Below the pieces are notes generated by a model, which did no database searches, was not told the DNA's origin, and saw only the letters and a program-made list of their open reading frames with translations. This document shows positions 34,870-43,652 of a stretch of 64,000 nt of DNA, piece after piece. Positions within the stretch are counted from its first letter, which is position 1. Every line of letters starts with the position of its first letter. Location of the stretch: the NCBI GenBank assembly GCA_965207985.1, contig CBDBND010000027.1:62001-126000 (forward strand), written 5' to 3'. This DNA is from CBDBND01 sp965207985 (GTDB lineage: Bacteria > Pseudomonadota > Alphaproteobacteria > Rhodospirillales > Rhodospirillaceae). The position numbers were made by a program, and so were the translations under genes.

Positions 34870-35138
34870 TCTTACAACGGGCGTCGGCGATGCCGGCCAC
34901 AAAGCGTTATAGTCACTTCCGGGTCGACCATTCCTGCGATGGGTTCGCCCGCGGCCCGGTTCACATCAATGGCATCGAGGGCTTCTGGGGCATGGCCAAG
35001 GTGCTGCTCGTAAAGTTCAAGGGCGTGCCCAAACACACATTCCACCTCCACCTCGAGGAAACCGAGTGGCGCTTCAACCATCGGGCTTCCAACAAGGTCA
35101 GGCTTCTGCTACGTCACCTGCGAGAAAAACCGATCTGC
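34870..35138 (+). pseudogene. IS1595-family transposase, C-terminal fragment
   Basis: KRYSHFRVDHSCDGFARGPV, then HINGIEGFWGMAKVLLVKFK, then HTFHLHLEETEWRFNHR. These are the last catalytic motifs (NGIEGFW with the third carboxylate) of an IS1595/ISXO2-like transposase. The N-terminal zinc ribbon and the first two acids are absent. It is cut on the right by the IS630 copy that begins at 35141. Confidence 0.7.
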
Positions 35139-35140
35139 TA

Positions 35141-36134
35141 GAGCATCTGGTGTGAAATTTGAATCGTTGGGGATTCCCTTTTGTTTGAAATGGTGATTCC
35201 CTGTGCCCCGGAGGTGGTGTTATGGGCAGAGCGATTTCGACTGATCTTCGTTTACGTATGGTGCGGGGGATATCGGCGGGCAAGTCTCGTTGGGAGGTTG
35301 CGGAGCAGTTTGAGGTTGCTCCCTCGACGGCGGTGCGGGTTCAGGCCCGCTATGCGGCCACCGGTTCGGTTGAGCCGGCCAAGCAGGGCCGTCCCAAAGG
35401 GTCCGGCAAGCTTGGCCCCTATCGTGCAGCACTTATCGAGAAGGTGAAGGCTCAGCCTGATATCACCATGCCGAACCTCGCGGTCTGGCTGGAGGCGGAA
35501 CATGGCATCACGGTCGACCCGTCGAATCTGTCCTAACTGCTGTGCAATGCGGGCTTCACCTATAAAAAAAACGCTGCTGGCCTCGGAGAAAGAACGCTCT
35601 GACGTCAAAGCGGCGCGCCGGACATGGGTTAACCGTCGCCAACCTTTCATGCGCCGCCAGCCGGCGCGGCTCGTCTTCCTCGACGAGACGAGCGTGAAGA
35701 CCAACATGACGCCGTTGCGCGGACGCAGCCTCCGGGGAGAGCGGCTCATGGCCGATGCGCCCTTCGGCAAGTGGCACACGCAAACCTTCATCGCGGGGCT
35801 GCGCTGCGATGGACCGGTCGCTCCCTGGATTGTCGACGGCGCCATGGACGGCCCGGCCTTCGATGCTTATGTCCGCACTCAGCTGGCGCCGAGCTTGAAA
35901 CCCGGCGACGTGGTGATCCTCGATAATCTCAATGTCCACAAAAGCCCGCGGGCGGCAAGGGCCCTTGCCGAGCGAGGCGCCTGGTTCCTGTTCCTGCCCA
36001 AATACTCTCCAAACCTCAATCCCATCGAAATGGCCTTCGCTAAGCTCAAGGCCCTGCTCAGAAAAGCCAAAGCACGTACCTATGAAGCCCTCTGGCGCGC
36101 TGTCGGCGACATCTGCGCCCTCTTCGATCCACAG
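35141..36134 (+). mobile_element. IS630-family insertion sequence, right-truncated copy
   Basis: TA at 35139-35140 is followed by GAGCATCTGGTGTGAAATT, as in the complete copy at 21600-22651, to which it is identical but inverted. It stops at CCACAG (36134), 58 bases short of the other end, and runs directly into an IS110 element. Its transposase frames are 35222-35536 and 35502 onward. The last about 14 residues are lost. Confidence 0.88.
35222..36134 (+). pseudogene. IS630 transposase, C-terminally truncated
   Basis: This has the same two-frame arrangement as the copy on the other strand. The helix-turn-helix frame opens RAISTDLRLRMVRGISAGKS and the DDE frame contains RLVFLDETSVKTNM, VVILDNLNVHKS and YSPNLNPIEMAFAKLKALLR. 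Truncation removes residues after LFDPQ. All three catalytic acids are present, but the lost right terminus should prevent movement of this copy. Confidence 0.8.
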
Positions 36135-36201
36135 ATCCTATGAGGCGAATCGGAGACCGGCGCTATGGTGCCGCTTTGGAACCCTCATCAGGAGACAGCA
36201 A

Positions 36202-37200
36202 ATGCCCTCAAGGAACAACACCGAAACGCCGGCCAGTCCGGAACATAACACGCTGTACGTTGCAATCGAGATCAGCCGGAAGAGCTGGGTGATTGGAATC
36301 AAGAGTCCGGTGAGCGAGCGCATCGGGTTGCATCCGATCGAAGCGGCGAACACCGAAGCTCTCAGGGATTTGATTGAACGCGATCGCGGCAAGGCCGAAC
36401 AGGCTCTTGAGCGTGAGGTTCGCGTTTTGAGTTGCTACGAGGCGGGCTACGAAGGCTTTTGGCTGGAACGCTGGCTGGACGATGCCATGGGCATCGAGAC
36501 GGTCGTTCTGGATGCCGCGAGTCTTCTGGTGAACCGCAAGGAGAAACAGCGCAAGACGGACCGTATCGACGCGAAGAAGATGGTTCATGCGCTGCTCGCG
36601 CATGACCGGGGCGACGCGGCCGTGCTGAGTCGAGTGCGGGTACCGAGCATTGAGGAAGAGGATCGCAAACGCTTGCTTCGGGAGCGCCGGCGGCTGGTAA
36701 AGGAGCGGACGTCGCTGACGAACTCGATCAAGGGGCTTCTCAAGTTGCACGGTATCTTCGACCTTCAGCCGCGTGCCAGGGACTTCGACGCGAGTTTTGC
36801 CGAAGTGAAGACTGCATACGGGGAGCCGTTCCCACCTCGAGCCCGACGGGAGATCGCACGGAAAGCAGAACGGTTAGCTCTTGTCGAGCGGCAGATCGCG
36901 CAGGTCGAGGCCGAGCGCGACGAAGTTGCGCGGTCCGGGGAGGAGGTCAGGATTGCGGATGCGCCCGAGGGTAGCGACGCGCGGGCGGCGGCCAAAATCG
37001 CGACGCTGACAGGGTTGAAGGGGATCGGCACAAACGATGCGACCCTTCTGACGCACGAGATTTTCTATCGCGACTTTCGCAACCGGCGCGAGCTCGCGGG
37101 CTAGGTGGGTATCACGCCAACTCCCTGGGCCAGTGGGGACATGCAACGTGACCAAGGTATCGGTCGCGACGGTCCGAGCCATCGTCCACGCGGCTTGATT
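36202..37200 (+). pseudogene. IS110-family transposase with a nonsense codon and lost C-terminus
   Basis: ATG 36202 opens MPSRNNTETPASPEHNTLYV, followed by the RuvC-like DEDD domain (AIEISRKSWVIGI, LSCYEAGYEGFWLERWLDD, NRKEKQRKTDRIDAKKMVHA) and a coiled coil. The second domain begins GLKGIGTNDATLLTHEIF, then ELAG, TAG, VGITPTPWASGDMQRDQGIG. The TAG at 37102 replaces the usual Tyr of GYVG. The frame ends about 30 residues later without the rest of the C-terminal domain, so it is inactive. Confidence 0.82.
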
Positions 37201-37257
37201 TGCTGTACGCAGTGGCATGTACTTGAATAATCGCCTGCTTGACGAAACGGAGAAGCC

Positions 37258-37480
37258 ATGGACCTGGATGTCGAACGCCTCCTCGAGGCCGTGGAGCGCA
37301 CAGTGTCGTCCCTGGAGCGCGACGGACAGGCCGCTCGCGCGGTCACCCTCGCCCGCAGCTACGCGACGACAGTGGAGGACCTCTGGGACGCCGTGACGAG
37401 CGCGGAACGAATCCTACGCTGGTTCCTGCCAGTCAGCGGCCGTCTCGAACTCGGCGGTCGCTACCAACTGGAGGGAATGC
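37258..37480 (+). pseudogene. SRPBCC/AHSA1-like domain protein, N-terminal fragment
   Basis: MDLDVERLLEAVERTVSSLE, then ARAVTLARSYATTVEDLWDA and ERILRWFLPVSGRLELGGRY, match the start of AHSA1-type START-like proteins (ligand binding or stress related). The frame breaks at GGRYQLEG, where an IS3-type fragment read on the other strand begins. About half of the gene is left. Confidence 0.65.
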
Positions 37481-37625
37481 GACAGTAACCCGCTGAACAG
37501 CGTGGCGCGCACCCGCGTACCATCCGGCTGGATCTTCGAGACCAGGCAGCGGTCGTCTCGGTCGAAGTAGACATTAGCGGGGGTGACGTTGCCGATACTC
37601 TCATAGTATCGGTCGCTATTGTAGT
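37480..37625 (-). pseudogene. IS3-type transposase OrfB, C-terminal scrap
   Basis: The minus strand reads LAHYNSDRYYESIGNVTPAN, then VYFDRDDRCLVSKIQPDGTR. This corresponds to the very end of integrase-type transposases (compare YYNHHRYHESLSNLTPADVY in the 8784 gene). No catalytic residues are present. Confidence 0.6.
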
Positions 37626-37842
37626 GAGCCAGCGCGAGGCTGCGCGTCACTTCAACATTTCGCGCGACAGTGTTCGCAAGATGCTGTCGTTTTCCACGCC
37701 ACCGGGCTATCGGCGCGGGAAGGCTATCAAGCAACCGAAGCTGGATGGGTTCACCGAAATCATCGACGCTTGGCTGGAAGAGGACAAGGCAGTGCCGCGC
37801 AAGCAACGCCACACGGCCAACAAAACCTTATCCGGGAATTAG
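37624..37842 (+). pseudogene. IS21-family IstA, N-terminal fragment
   Basis: SQREAARHFNISRDSVRKML, then PPGYRRGKAIKQPKLDGFTE, then AVPRKQRHTANKTL. This is the DNA-binding start of IstA transposases. It breaks off after about 70 residues. A comparable fragment of a different IS21 lies at 60262-60420. Confidence 0.75.
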
Positions 37843-37884
37843 GGCAAAGACACTGGCTACGTCATAGATTAAACGCCCGGTGCT

Positions 37885-38601
37885 CTAGAAACTTCGAGAA
37901 ATGGAAAACACGACACGCGCATCGCAAATGCCGTTGCAATTAGCGATGTCCGTGTCGATATAGCGAAGGTCGGCGTCGAACCATTCAAGCGATAAAGTCG
38001 CTCCGATGTTCCAGTCAAGATAATCTTCGCCGAAAGCAGGGTCAACGTCGTAATAGTTCAAATTTGCATCGATACTGAATTGGTCACCAAAAGGAACATT
38101 TAGACCGCTCTGAAAATAAAGCCCGTCGTCCGTGTCCCCAAAGTTCTCGGGCGAATATGCCAGACCAAAAGTAACTGCCGCGGCACCAAAGTCGTAACCC
38201 ATAGAACCGTAGACTTCCCAAAAGTCGTAATTCAATGCTCCAGATGCACCGGGATACCAGTAGTATATAATTCCTATGTCGTAGGATAGGACTCCGATCT
38301 CACCCGCATAGCCACCATAAGCGTCAAGCTCAACGCTGGCCTCGTCGTCATCACCAAAATTGACGTTAGATCCCCAAGTGCCCAGGTAAAAGCCGGCACC
38401 CGAATCCCAGTCGAATCCACCCTGTATGGCAGGATCTTCGCTCGCCTGTGTAAATCCACGAAAGACATAATCAGAGGTTAGAGTTACTTTGCCGGAAAAC
38501 TCACCCGGCAAACCGCCATTCTGCGCAAAGACCGGTGATATACCCACAACAAACAGGATCACCAAGATTAAGCTTATAACACGAAGTTCTCTTATTTTCA
38601 C
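37885..38601 (-). CDS. TorF-like outer-membrane porin
   Basis: About 238 aa. The start is probably GTG 38601, which gives a clean signal peptide (VKIRELRVISLILVILFVVG, ISPVFAQ); an in-frame start at 38655 is possible. The mature part is made of amphipathic beta strands: TLTSDYVFRGFTQASEDPAI, the family hallmark, then GFYLGTWGSNVNFGDDDEAS, DAYGGYAGEIGVLSYDIGII and the C-terminal VVFSISRSF with terminal Phe. Members of the TorF (DUF6817-like) family form small outer-membrane barrels. It probably passes small solutes. The gene is intact. Confidence 0.75.
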   Translation of the reverse strand: MKIRELRVISLILVILFVVGISPVFAQNGGLPGEFSGKVTLTSDYVFRGFTQASEDPAIQGGFDWDSGAGFYLGTWGSNVNFGDDDEASVELDAYGGYAGEIGVLSYDIGIIYYWYPGASGALNYDFWEVYGSMGYDFGAAAVTFGLAYSPENFGDTDDGLYFQSGLNVPFGDQFSIDANLNYYDVDPAFGEDYLDWNIGATLSLEWFDADLRYIDTDIANCNGICDARVVFSISRSF

Positions 38602-38739
38602 GGCACATTCCCATTTCAGATGTTGGAAACCGGCGGTTTTTGGCCAACGGATCATAATTCTCTCTCCCTGATCAGTTGTGTTGAACGTCTGAAGCCTGCA
38701 GACAGGAAACGCAAAAACTCATTGGGGCGACATTGCCTA

Positions 38740-39404
38740 GGGTGTGGGCTCAATTGATCCATCATCTTATGGCGAAGAGCTGGATCATTGCGAGGAAGTT
38801 TTTGGCTGATTTCTCGAAGCGCGTTGCTAATCGGCGCATGTCTTTCATCTTGCAGAAGAACCGCTCGACGATGTTCCTTTGGGCACGATGTTCCTTTGGG
38901 CATAGAGGTTTGGATCGTGCGGGATAGGATTACGCGCGTTGCTCTTTGAAGGAATGACAGCCAGCGCTCCTTCATCGGCGATCTGCTGCCTGATTTTGGC
39001 GGTGCCATAGGCCTTATCAGCGACGATGGCGAGCGGGGCCTTTTCCCAATCCAGGAAAGAGCCCATGGCTTGGCTGTCATGGACCTGCCCGCCGGTGATG
39101 TCCAGCCGGAGCGGGCGGCCCTTGGCATCTACGGCCGCGTGAACCTTACTTGTGCGACCCGCGCGTGAGCGTCCAATACCGTCTGCCAAGCCCCCTTTTT
39201 TGACCCTGCCGCTGCGCGGTGAGCCTTGACGATGGAACTGTCAATGAAGAGCAGACTGTCCTCGCACTGCTTGGCAAGAGCATCGAAAATGCCTTGCCAT
39301 ACACCCCGCTCACCCCATCGGGTAACCGAAAGAACACGGGCTTTTCCGATCGGAATCGGTTCTCTTTCTTTTTGCCAAATAAAGGCATTTGCGACGACGA
39401 TCAA
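38740..39404 (-). pseudogene. IS5-family transposase (IS427-like), degraded
   Basis: The minus strand reads GERGVWQGIFDALAKQCEDS, then LLFIDSSIVKAHRAAAG with the first Asp, ADGIGRSRAGRTSKVHAAVD, DITGGQVHDSQAMGSFLDWE and LAIVADKAYGTAKIRQQIAD with the second Asp. Two frames are needed, meeting near 39150-39190. A 17-bp tandem duplication (TTCCTTTGGGCACGATG) near 38873-38903 disrupts the end, after which FCKMKDMRRLATRFEKSAKN-like sequence continues. The N-terminus is incomplete, so the copy is inactive. Confidence 0.75.
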
Positions 39405-39434
39405 AGTTCGCGACGTGCTAGCAGTTTACAAATA

Positions 39435-40271
39435 CTATTGCGCTCGAATCACAAAGTCAGTCAATTCACGATTGAAACGTACACGGTCTTCCATGAACGG
39501 CGCATGACCCACGTTTTCATAAACCGACAATGAACCATTTGGCAGAACGTCCAGTATGGCAACCGCTCCTTCGAAACTAACAATGAGGTCATCGGTCCCG
39601 TGACTTACGAGGACAGGCAGGATGAGTTTCGATGCCAGATCACTGTTGTCCGCCGGGTATCCGAGCATGGCCCGGCGAACGTAAGGCGGTGTCATCATAT
39701 TGAATACAATGTTGGCATGCCGAACGTCAGGAGGTAGAGGCTCTGTTGTCACCAAATCGATGAAAGTTGTAACCCCCGTCAGGTTTTCAGCGATGTCCGC
39801 AGACATCATCTGGCCAAGCCATTCTGTTGACTGTCCGGGTCTGGGTGGGGGCGGTGGTACGGGGCCTTGCAGCGATGTGTTAGCCCCGACCAAATTGATG
39901 GCGGCGATATCGTCGATTCCGTAGTGACGCACATAGTTCATGATGATGAATCCGGCCCAGGACCAGCCCACGAGCACAGGTCTGGTGAGAGCTTTCTCCG
40001 TAATGACGGCATGCACATCCTCCGCCCATAGGCGCGGGAACTGATAGCTATCGGCTAGATAAGGTTTGCCTGACGTCCCGTGGCCGCGGAGATCAAAGGC
40101 TGTTAGATGAAAGTCTTGGGTGAGGTCTGACTCCAGTTGCATTTGCCAACTGAGATAGCTTTGCGAGAAGCCATGGATGAAAAGAATGTCCTGTCCAGCT
40201 TCATTCCCTGTTTGGGCAACGGAGAGCGGAACACCGTCGCCACCGTCCACCGTCGAAAATGTGAGGGGCAT
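39435..40271 (-). CDS. Alpha/beta hydrolase with canonical Ser-Asp-His triad
   Basis: A 278-aa cytoplasmic hydrolase. LFIHGFSQSYLSWQ, FDLRGHGTSGKPY, the nucleophile elbow LVGWSWAGFIIMN (Ser), VLVSHGTDDLIVSF (Asp) and YENVGHAPFMEDRVRFN (His) are all present. It resembles non-haem peroxidase or lactonase/esterase relatives in the VGWSWAG motif. It is the only hydrolase of this fold in the window with a complete triad, which makes it a useful contrast to the four serine-less proteins. It is divergent from nothing obvious and stands alone. Confidence 0.8.
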   Translation of the reverse strand: MPLTFSTVDGGDGVPLSVAQTGNEAGQDILFIHGFSQSYLSWQMQLESDLTQDFHLTAFDLRGHGTSGKPYLADSYQFPRLWAEDVHAVITEKALTRPVLVGWSWAGFIIMNYVRHYGIDDIAAINLVGANTSLQGPVPPPPPRPGQSTEWLGQMMSADIAENLTGVTTFIDLVTTEPLPPDVRHANIVFNMMTPPYVRRAMLGYPADNSDLASKLILPVLVSHGTDDLIVSFEGAVAILDVLPNGSLSVYENVGHAPFMEDRVRFNRELTDFVIRAQ

Positions 40272-40340
40272 AGCGTCTATTTGTTCAATGACAGAAAAAA
40301 AGACTCCAAAGTGCCAGGACGCAATAACGGACTTTCACCA

Positions 40341-40424
40341 CTACCCACCGCTCTTAAACCGCTCCAACACGGCGTCGTCCATACCCGCTTCACGGGCGAG
40401 TTGTCCGTAGAGTTCCACCGTCAC
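40341..40424 (-). CDS. Possible 27-aa peptide after the flavin reductase gene
   Basis: From GTG 40424 the minus strand reads VTVELYGQLAREAGMDDAVL, then ERFKSGG and stop. It lies directly after the flavin reductase stop, with a GAAGGCG-like sequence upstream. It could be the remaining start of a third gene, or a chance frame. Confidence 0.25.
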   Translation of the reverse strand: MTVELYGQLAREAGMDDAVLERFKSGG

Positions 40425-40439
40425 TTCCGCAGCGCCTTC

Positions 40440-41168
40440 TTACTTGGCCGCAGCTTCGGTGGCGCGGATGACAGTGCGGCGCACACCCGCCGGCACCCGC
40501 CGTAACGCCTTCATGGCGCCATCGTCCCACGGCATGCCGGTTTTCAAGGCGACCACCTCGTCTTCGGAATCGGGCATGTCCTCCAAGGTGTACTTGGAAA
40601 TATCGTTCGAGCGGCAATAGAAATAGTCCTCCCGCCGTTCGTCTCCCAAGCCAATGGGCAGGTCGAGGGCACGCAACCGGCTTTCCCGGTCCATCTCCAC
40701 CAGCGCTTCTTCGACCATCAGCGATACAATATTACCGATGACGTGGCCTTGAGTTGCATCCAAATCCACAATCTTATCAACGGTGCACTCAAGAATCTGT
40801 TTGCACTCCGCAATACTGGGTGGCTTAACGCGTTTGGACGGGATTTGGGTGAACGAAGTGTGTTCAAGCTCATTGACCCCCTCCGGGTGAAAGCGTGCCG
40901 TTTCCATCATATCTTCCAAATGGCCGGCGGATGGGCAATTGACGACGAATTCACCGGTTTCGCGGATGTTTTGAAAGGTATGCGATGTGTTGCAGAATCC
41001 AAGATAGATGCGCGGCTGTTTCTGCATCACGTCGTATTGCATGATGTAGGAATAGGGGGCCGCGTTGACACGCCCTTCTGAATCCAGGGTGGTGATAATG
41101 GTGATCAACTTCGGAAAGACGAAGATATCAGAATACCAAAACGGCCGAATTTTAACGTCCTTGTGCAT
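40440..41168 (-). CDS. Flavin reductase-like (FMN-binding split-barrel) protein
   Basis: About 242 aa from ATG 41168 (GGGGA upstream); the longer frame from 41291 adds a non-conserved stretch. Signatures are FPKLITIITTLDSEGRVNAA, PYSYIMQYDVMQKQPRIYLG and TGEFVVNCPSAGHLEDMMET, typical of the FMN-binding split-barrel family. A C-terminal extension of about 60 residues (RREDYFYCRSNDISKYTLED...) is longer than in simple reductases. It could supply reduced flavin to a partner or act as a flavoenzyme on its own. It diverges from the amine oxidase gene at 41390. Confidence 0.75.
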   Translation of the reverse strand: MHKDVKIRPFWYSDIFVFPKLITIITTLDSEGRVNAAPYSYIMQYDVMQKQPRIYLGFCNTSHTFQNIRETGEFVVNCPSAGHLEDMMETARFHPEGVNELEHTSFTQIPSKRVKPPSIAECKQILECTVDKIVDLDATQGHVIGNIVSLMVEEALVEMDRESRLRALDLPIGLGDERREDYFYCRSNDISKYTLEDMPDSEDEVVALKTGMPWDDGAMKALRRVPAGVRRTVIRATEAAAK

Positions 41169-41389
41169 GCGATTCCCCAACTCAACGAGTGTCGTGGCTA
41201 CAATACCGCAGGAGTGTAGCAGAGAGTTTTTGCGGGGCGCGACCAATTCTGTGATTTTGTCCAAATTGAAAATACGGATCCGCGGACGCATAAGGGACGA
41301 TTACGCAGTTCAATAAAGCGGCCACGTTGAAGGAAGGAAAACCGTTCAGCCATACTTTATACTCCAAGCCCTTTAGGGAGACGACACAC

Positions 41390-42823
41390 TTGAATAAAAC
41401 ACAGATTCCGAGACGGTCAGCCCTGTTAACTGTCGCTTCCGCCGCCACCGCTCCCAAGCGAGGCCGTACCCAGCCCATGACCGATGTCATCGTCATCGGG
41501 GCGGGGCTTTCGGGTCTCAATGCGACTCTGCTTCTTGAAGAACAGGGTCTCACAGTCACTTTGCTGGAAGGACGTGACCGGGTTGGCGGCCGTGTGTACA
41601 GCCTTGATCATGTGCCTGGCAGTCCGGAAGCCGGAGCGAACGCCATACTTGGCGCATACGCACGGATTAAGGACGCCGCCGAAAGGTTCGACATATCCCT
41701 CGTGGATCACCTTCCTCGGGCAACGGTGAACCGGACAAAGACCTTGGTTCTGAACAACGAGCCCGTCTTACCTGAAGACTGGCCATTCTCGCCGCGCAAT
41801 GTCCTGCCTGACGACCATCGAGAAACCATGCCCTGGGCCTACGTGCCACGCACCATCAGTCCCAACAATCCGCTCACCTCATTGGAAGATGTCTTTGACC
41901 CGGCATTCACCCAATACGACAAGCCGGTCTACGATTTCTTACGCGACAAGGGCGCGAGCGACGACGCCATCGACTTGGCCTACAACACCAATGTCATTTA
42001 CGGCACTTCTGCCCATGACGCGTCATTGTTGCATATGTTTGCAGATGATTTTTTCATTCGTCAGCAGGTCAGCATGGAGCGTCGGATGTTCGTCGGCGAG
42101 GGCGGCAACATGCGCGTTCCGGAAGGATTGGCCCGCCAGGTCAAGACGGAGATTCAATTTAACAAAAAGGTTTTGGGTTTGCGCACGGAGGCCAACGGCG
42201 TAGAGGTCCATTGTTCAGACGACAGTCGTTACCGTGCGCGCTTCGTCATCTGCTCCGTGCCTGTTCCGGTGCTGAGGCATATAACCATCGATCCCATCGT
42301 CGCCGGACTACAGGGGGAGGCAATTCAAAGCGTTGTCTATTCGCCCTGTACCCAAGTGCACATGGTGGCAAAACGGCCTTTCTGGGAGGACGACGGTCTG
42401 CCCGGGTACATGTGGACGGATGGTTTGGCCGGCTTCGTTGTGCCCAATCGTGTGCCTGAAAATCCTCAAGAGGTCTTAAGCCTGACGGCGTGGGGCCGAG
42501 GTTTTCTGGCGCGTTACTTCGACAGGATCGGAACGGAAGCAGCCAGCGCGGCCGTCATCAACGCGATTGAACAGGCCCGGCCCGCCGCAAAAGGTCAATT
42601 GGAAGCCCTTCATGTTCACTCGTGGGAGCTGGATGAGTTTGCTGTAGGCGCGGACTTTTTGTCCTGGCGTCCTGGTCAGTGGACCAAGTTCAAAAACATA
42701 CTGGCCCGACCGCAAGGCCGGATTCACTTCTGTGGTACCCATACGGCGGAAGCCAATCGCGGTATGGAAGGGGCAATGGAATCCGGCGAACGGGCGGCTT
42801 TTGAAGTTCTGGCGCGGATATAG
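41390..42823 (+). CDS. Flavin-containing amine oxidase with Tat-like leader
   Basis: About 477 aa. I prefer TTG 41390 behind GGGAG, which gives IPRRSALLTVASAATAPKRG, a short Tat-like leader with a weak hydrophobic core. ATG 41477 would give a cytoplasmic protein. FAD motif DVIVIGAGLSGLNATLLLEE, then GRDRVGGRVYSLDHVPGSPE, and near the end RIHFCGTHTAEANRGMEGAM, the C-terminal FAD contact of monoamine/polyamine oxidases (the usual GEHT is GTHT). It probably oxidises an amine or a related substrate. Confidence 0.78.
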   Translation: MNKTQIPRRSALLTVASAATAPKRGRTQPMTDVIVIGAGLSGLNATLLLEEQGLTVTLLEGRDRVGGRVYSLDHVPGSPEAGANAILGAYARIKDAAERFDISLVDHLPRATVNRTKTLVLNNEPVLPEDWPFSPRNVLPDDHRETMPWAYVPRTISPNNPLTSLEDVFDPAFTQYDKPVYDFLRDKGASDDAIDLAYNTNVIYGTSAHDASLLHMFADDFFIRQQVSMERRMFVGEGGNMRVPEGLARQVKTEIQFNKKVLGLRTEANGVEVHCSDDSRYRARFVICSVPVPVLRHITIDPIVAGLQGEAIQSVVYSPCTQVHMVAKRPFWEDDGLPGYMWTDGLAGFVVPNRVPENPQEVLSLTAWGRGFLARYFDRIGTEAASAAVINAIEQARPAAKGQLEALHVHSWELDEFAVGADFLSWRPGQWTKFKNILARPQGRIHFCGTHTAEANRGMEGAMESGERAAFEVLARI

Positions 42824-42835
42824 CAGACGCCAAGC

Positions 42836-42937
42836 TCACCAAGGCAGTTCACCGCCTTCCCAGGTGAGATACCGGCCCGTGTCGTCAATGATGATTTTGT
42901 CCAGTACGGCTTTCATACCGATAACGGGCACTGCCAT
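42836..42937 (-). CDS. Possible 33-aa peptide
   Basis: ATG 42937 reads MAVPVIGMKAVLDKIIIDDT, then GRYLTWEGGELPW and stop. It converges on the amine oxidase gene. The composition looks coding and could be the C-terminal stub of a larger lost gene. Not recognised. Confidence 0.25.
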   Translation of the reverse strand: MAVPVIGMKAVLDKIIIDDTGRYLTWEGGELPW

Positions 42938-42939
42938 AA

Positions 42940-43190
42940 TAAATCGCCTTGAGTCGAATAGTGCAGTCTCTTAGCCTCCAGAGATGCAAAATCCCTGTTT
43001 TCTTCGGAATTCCGGAAACGCCGGGTTCGTCATGGAACCTATTCGCTGTGGAGGTAGTACTTAGCCTAGTCGAATGTGGTGGAACAGTACTCTCAAGACA
43101 TGTACCGGAAGTTAATGCCGAAACTTTGAAGCCGATTCTGAAGAAGAAAATACTCAATGAGACGACCTTGAGGACCGATTAGGCGGGCCA
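42940..43190. other. Short stretch without a supported gene
   Basis: This lies between the small peptide and an IS1595 scrap. It has low GC and several stops in every frame; nothing recognised. Confidence 0.3.
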
Positions 43191-43193
43191 CTA

Positions 43194-43500
43194 CCGAACG
43201 ATTGGTAAGGTGTTTTTCGAGCATCAAACCGTGTGCCATGGTATAGGGGAATATGTTCGCGGAGATGCGCATACCAACACTGCGGAAGGCTACTTCAGCA
43301 TGTTCAAGCGCGACATGAGGGGCGTCAATCAGCATTGTGCAAGTAAGCACTCAAAACGCTACCTGTGCGAATTCGATTTCCGGTACAATGACAGAGTCGC
43401 ACTTGGAGTCAGTGATGAAGCTCACGCCTCACACACTCTAGATGGTATCGTTGGAAAGCGGCTGTTGTACCGAGACTCGTCCATCGGTTTCGACCCAAGG
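43194..43500 (+). pseudogene. IS1595-family transposase, C-terminal fragment (second kind)
   Basis: FFEHQTVCHGIGEYVRGDAH, then TNTAEGYFSMFKRDMRGVNQ, HCASKHSKRYLCEFDFRYND and DGIVGKRLLYRDSS. These are the closing motifs of an IS1595/ISXO2-type transposase (NTAEGYFS with the last carboxylate). The first two thirds are missing. Confidence 0.75.
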
Positions 43501-43652
43501 AGATTCTGCTTCCAGATTGACCTATTCCAGGGGAAGGGTAACCCTCAGAAGGGACACTGCTTTGTTTTCCTCTGATGATGTCTGTTTTCACGCTACATTA
43601 GACATAAGCTTGCGACGCTACGGAGCAGTGAGACCTTGTAAGGGGGCCAATA

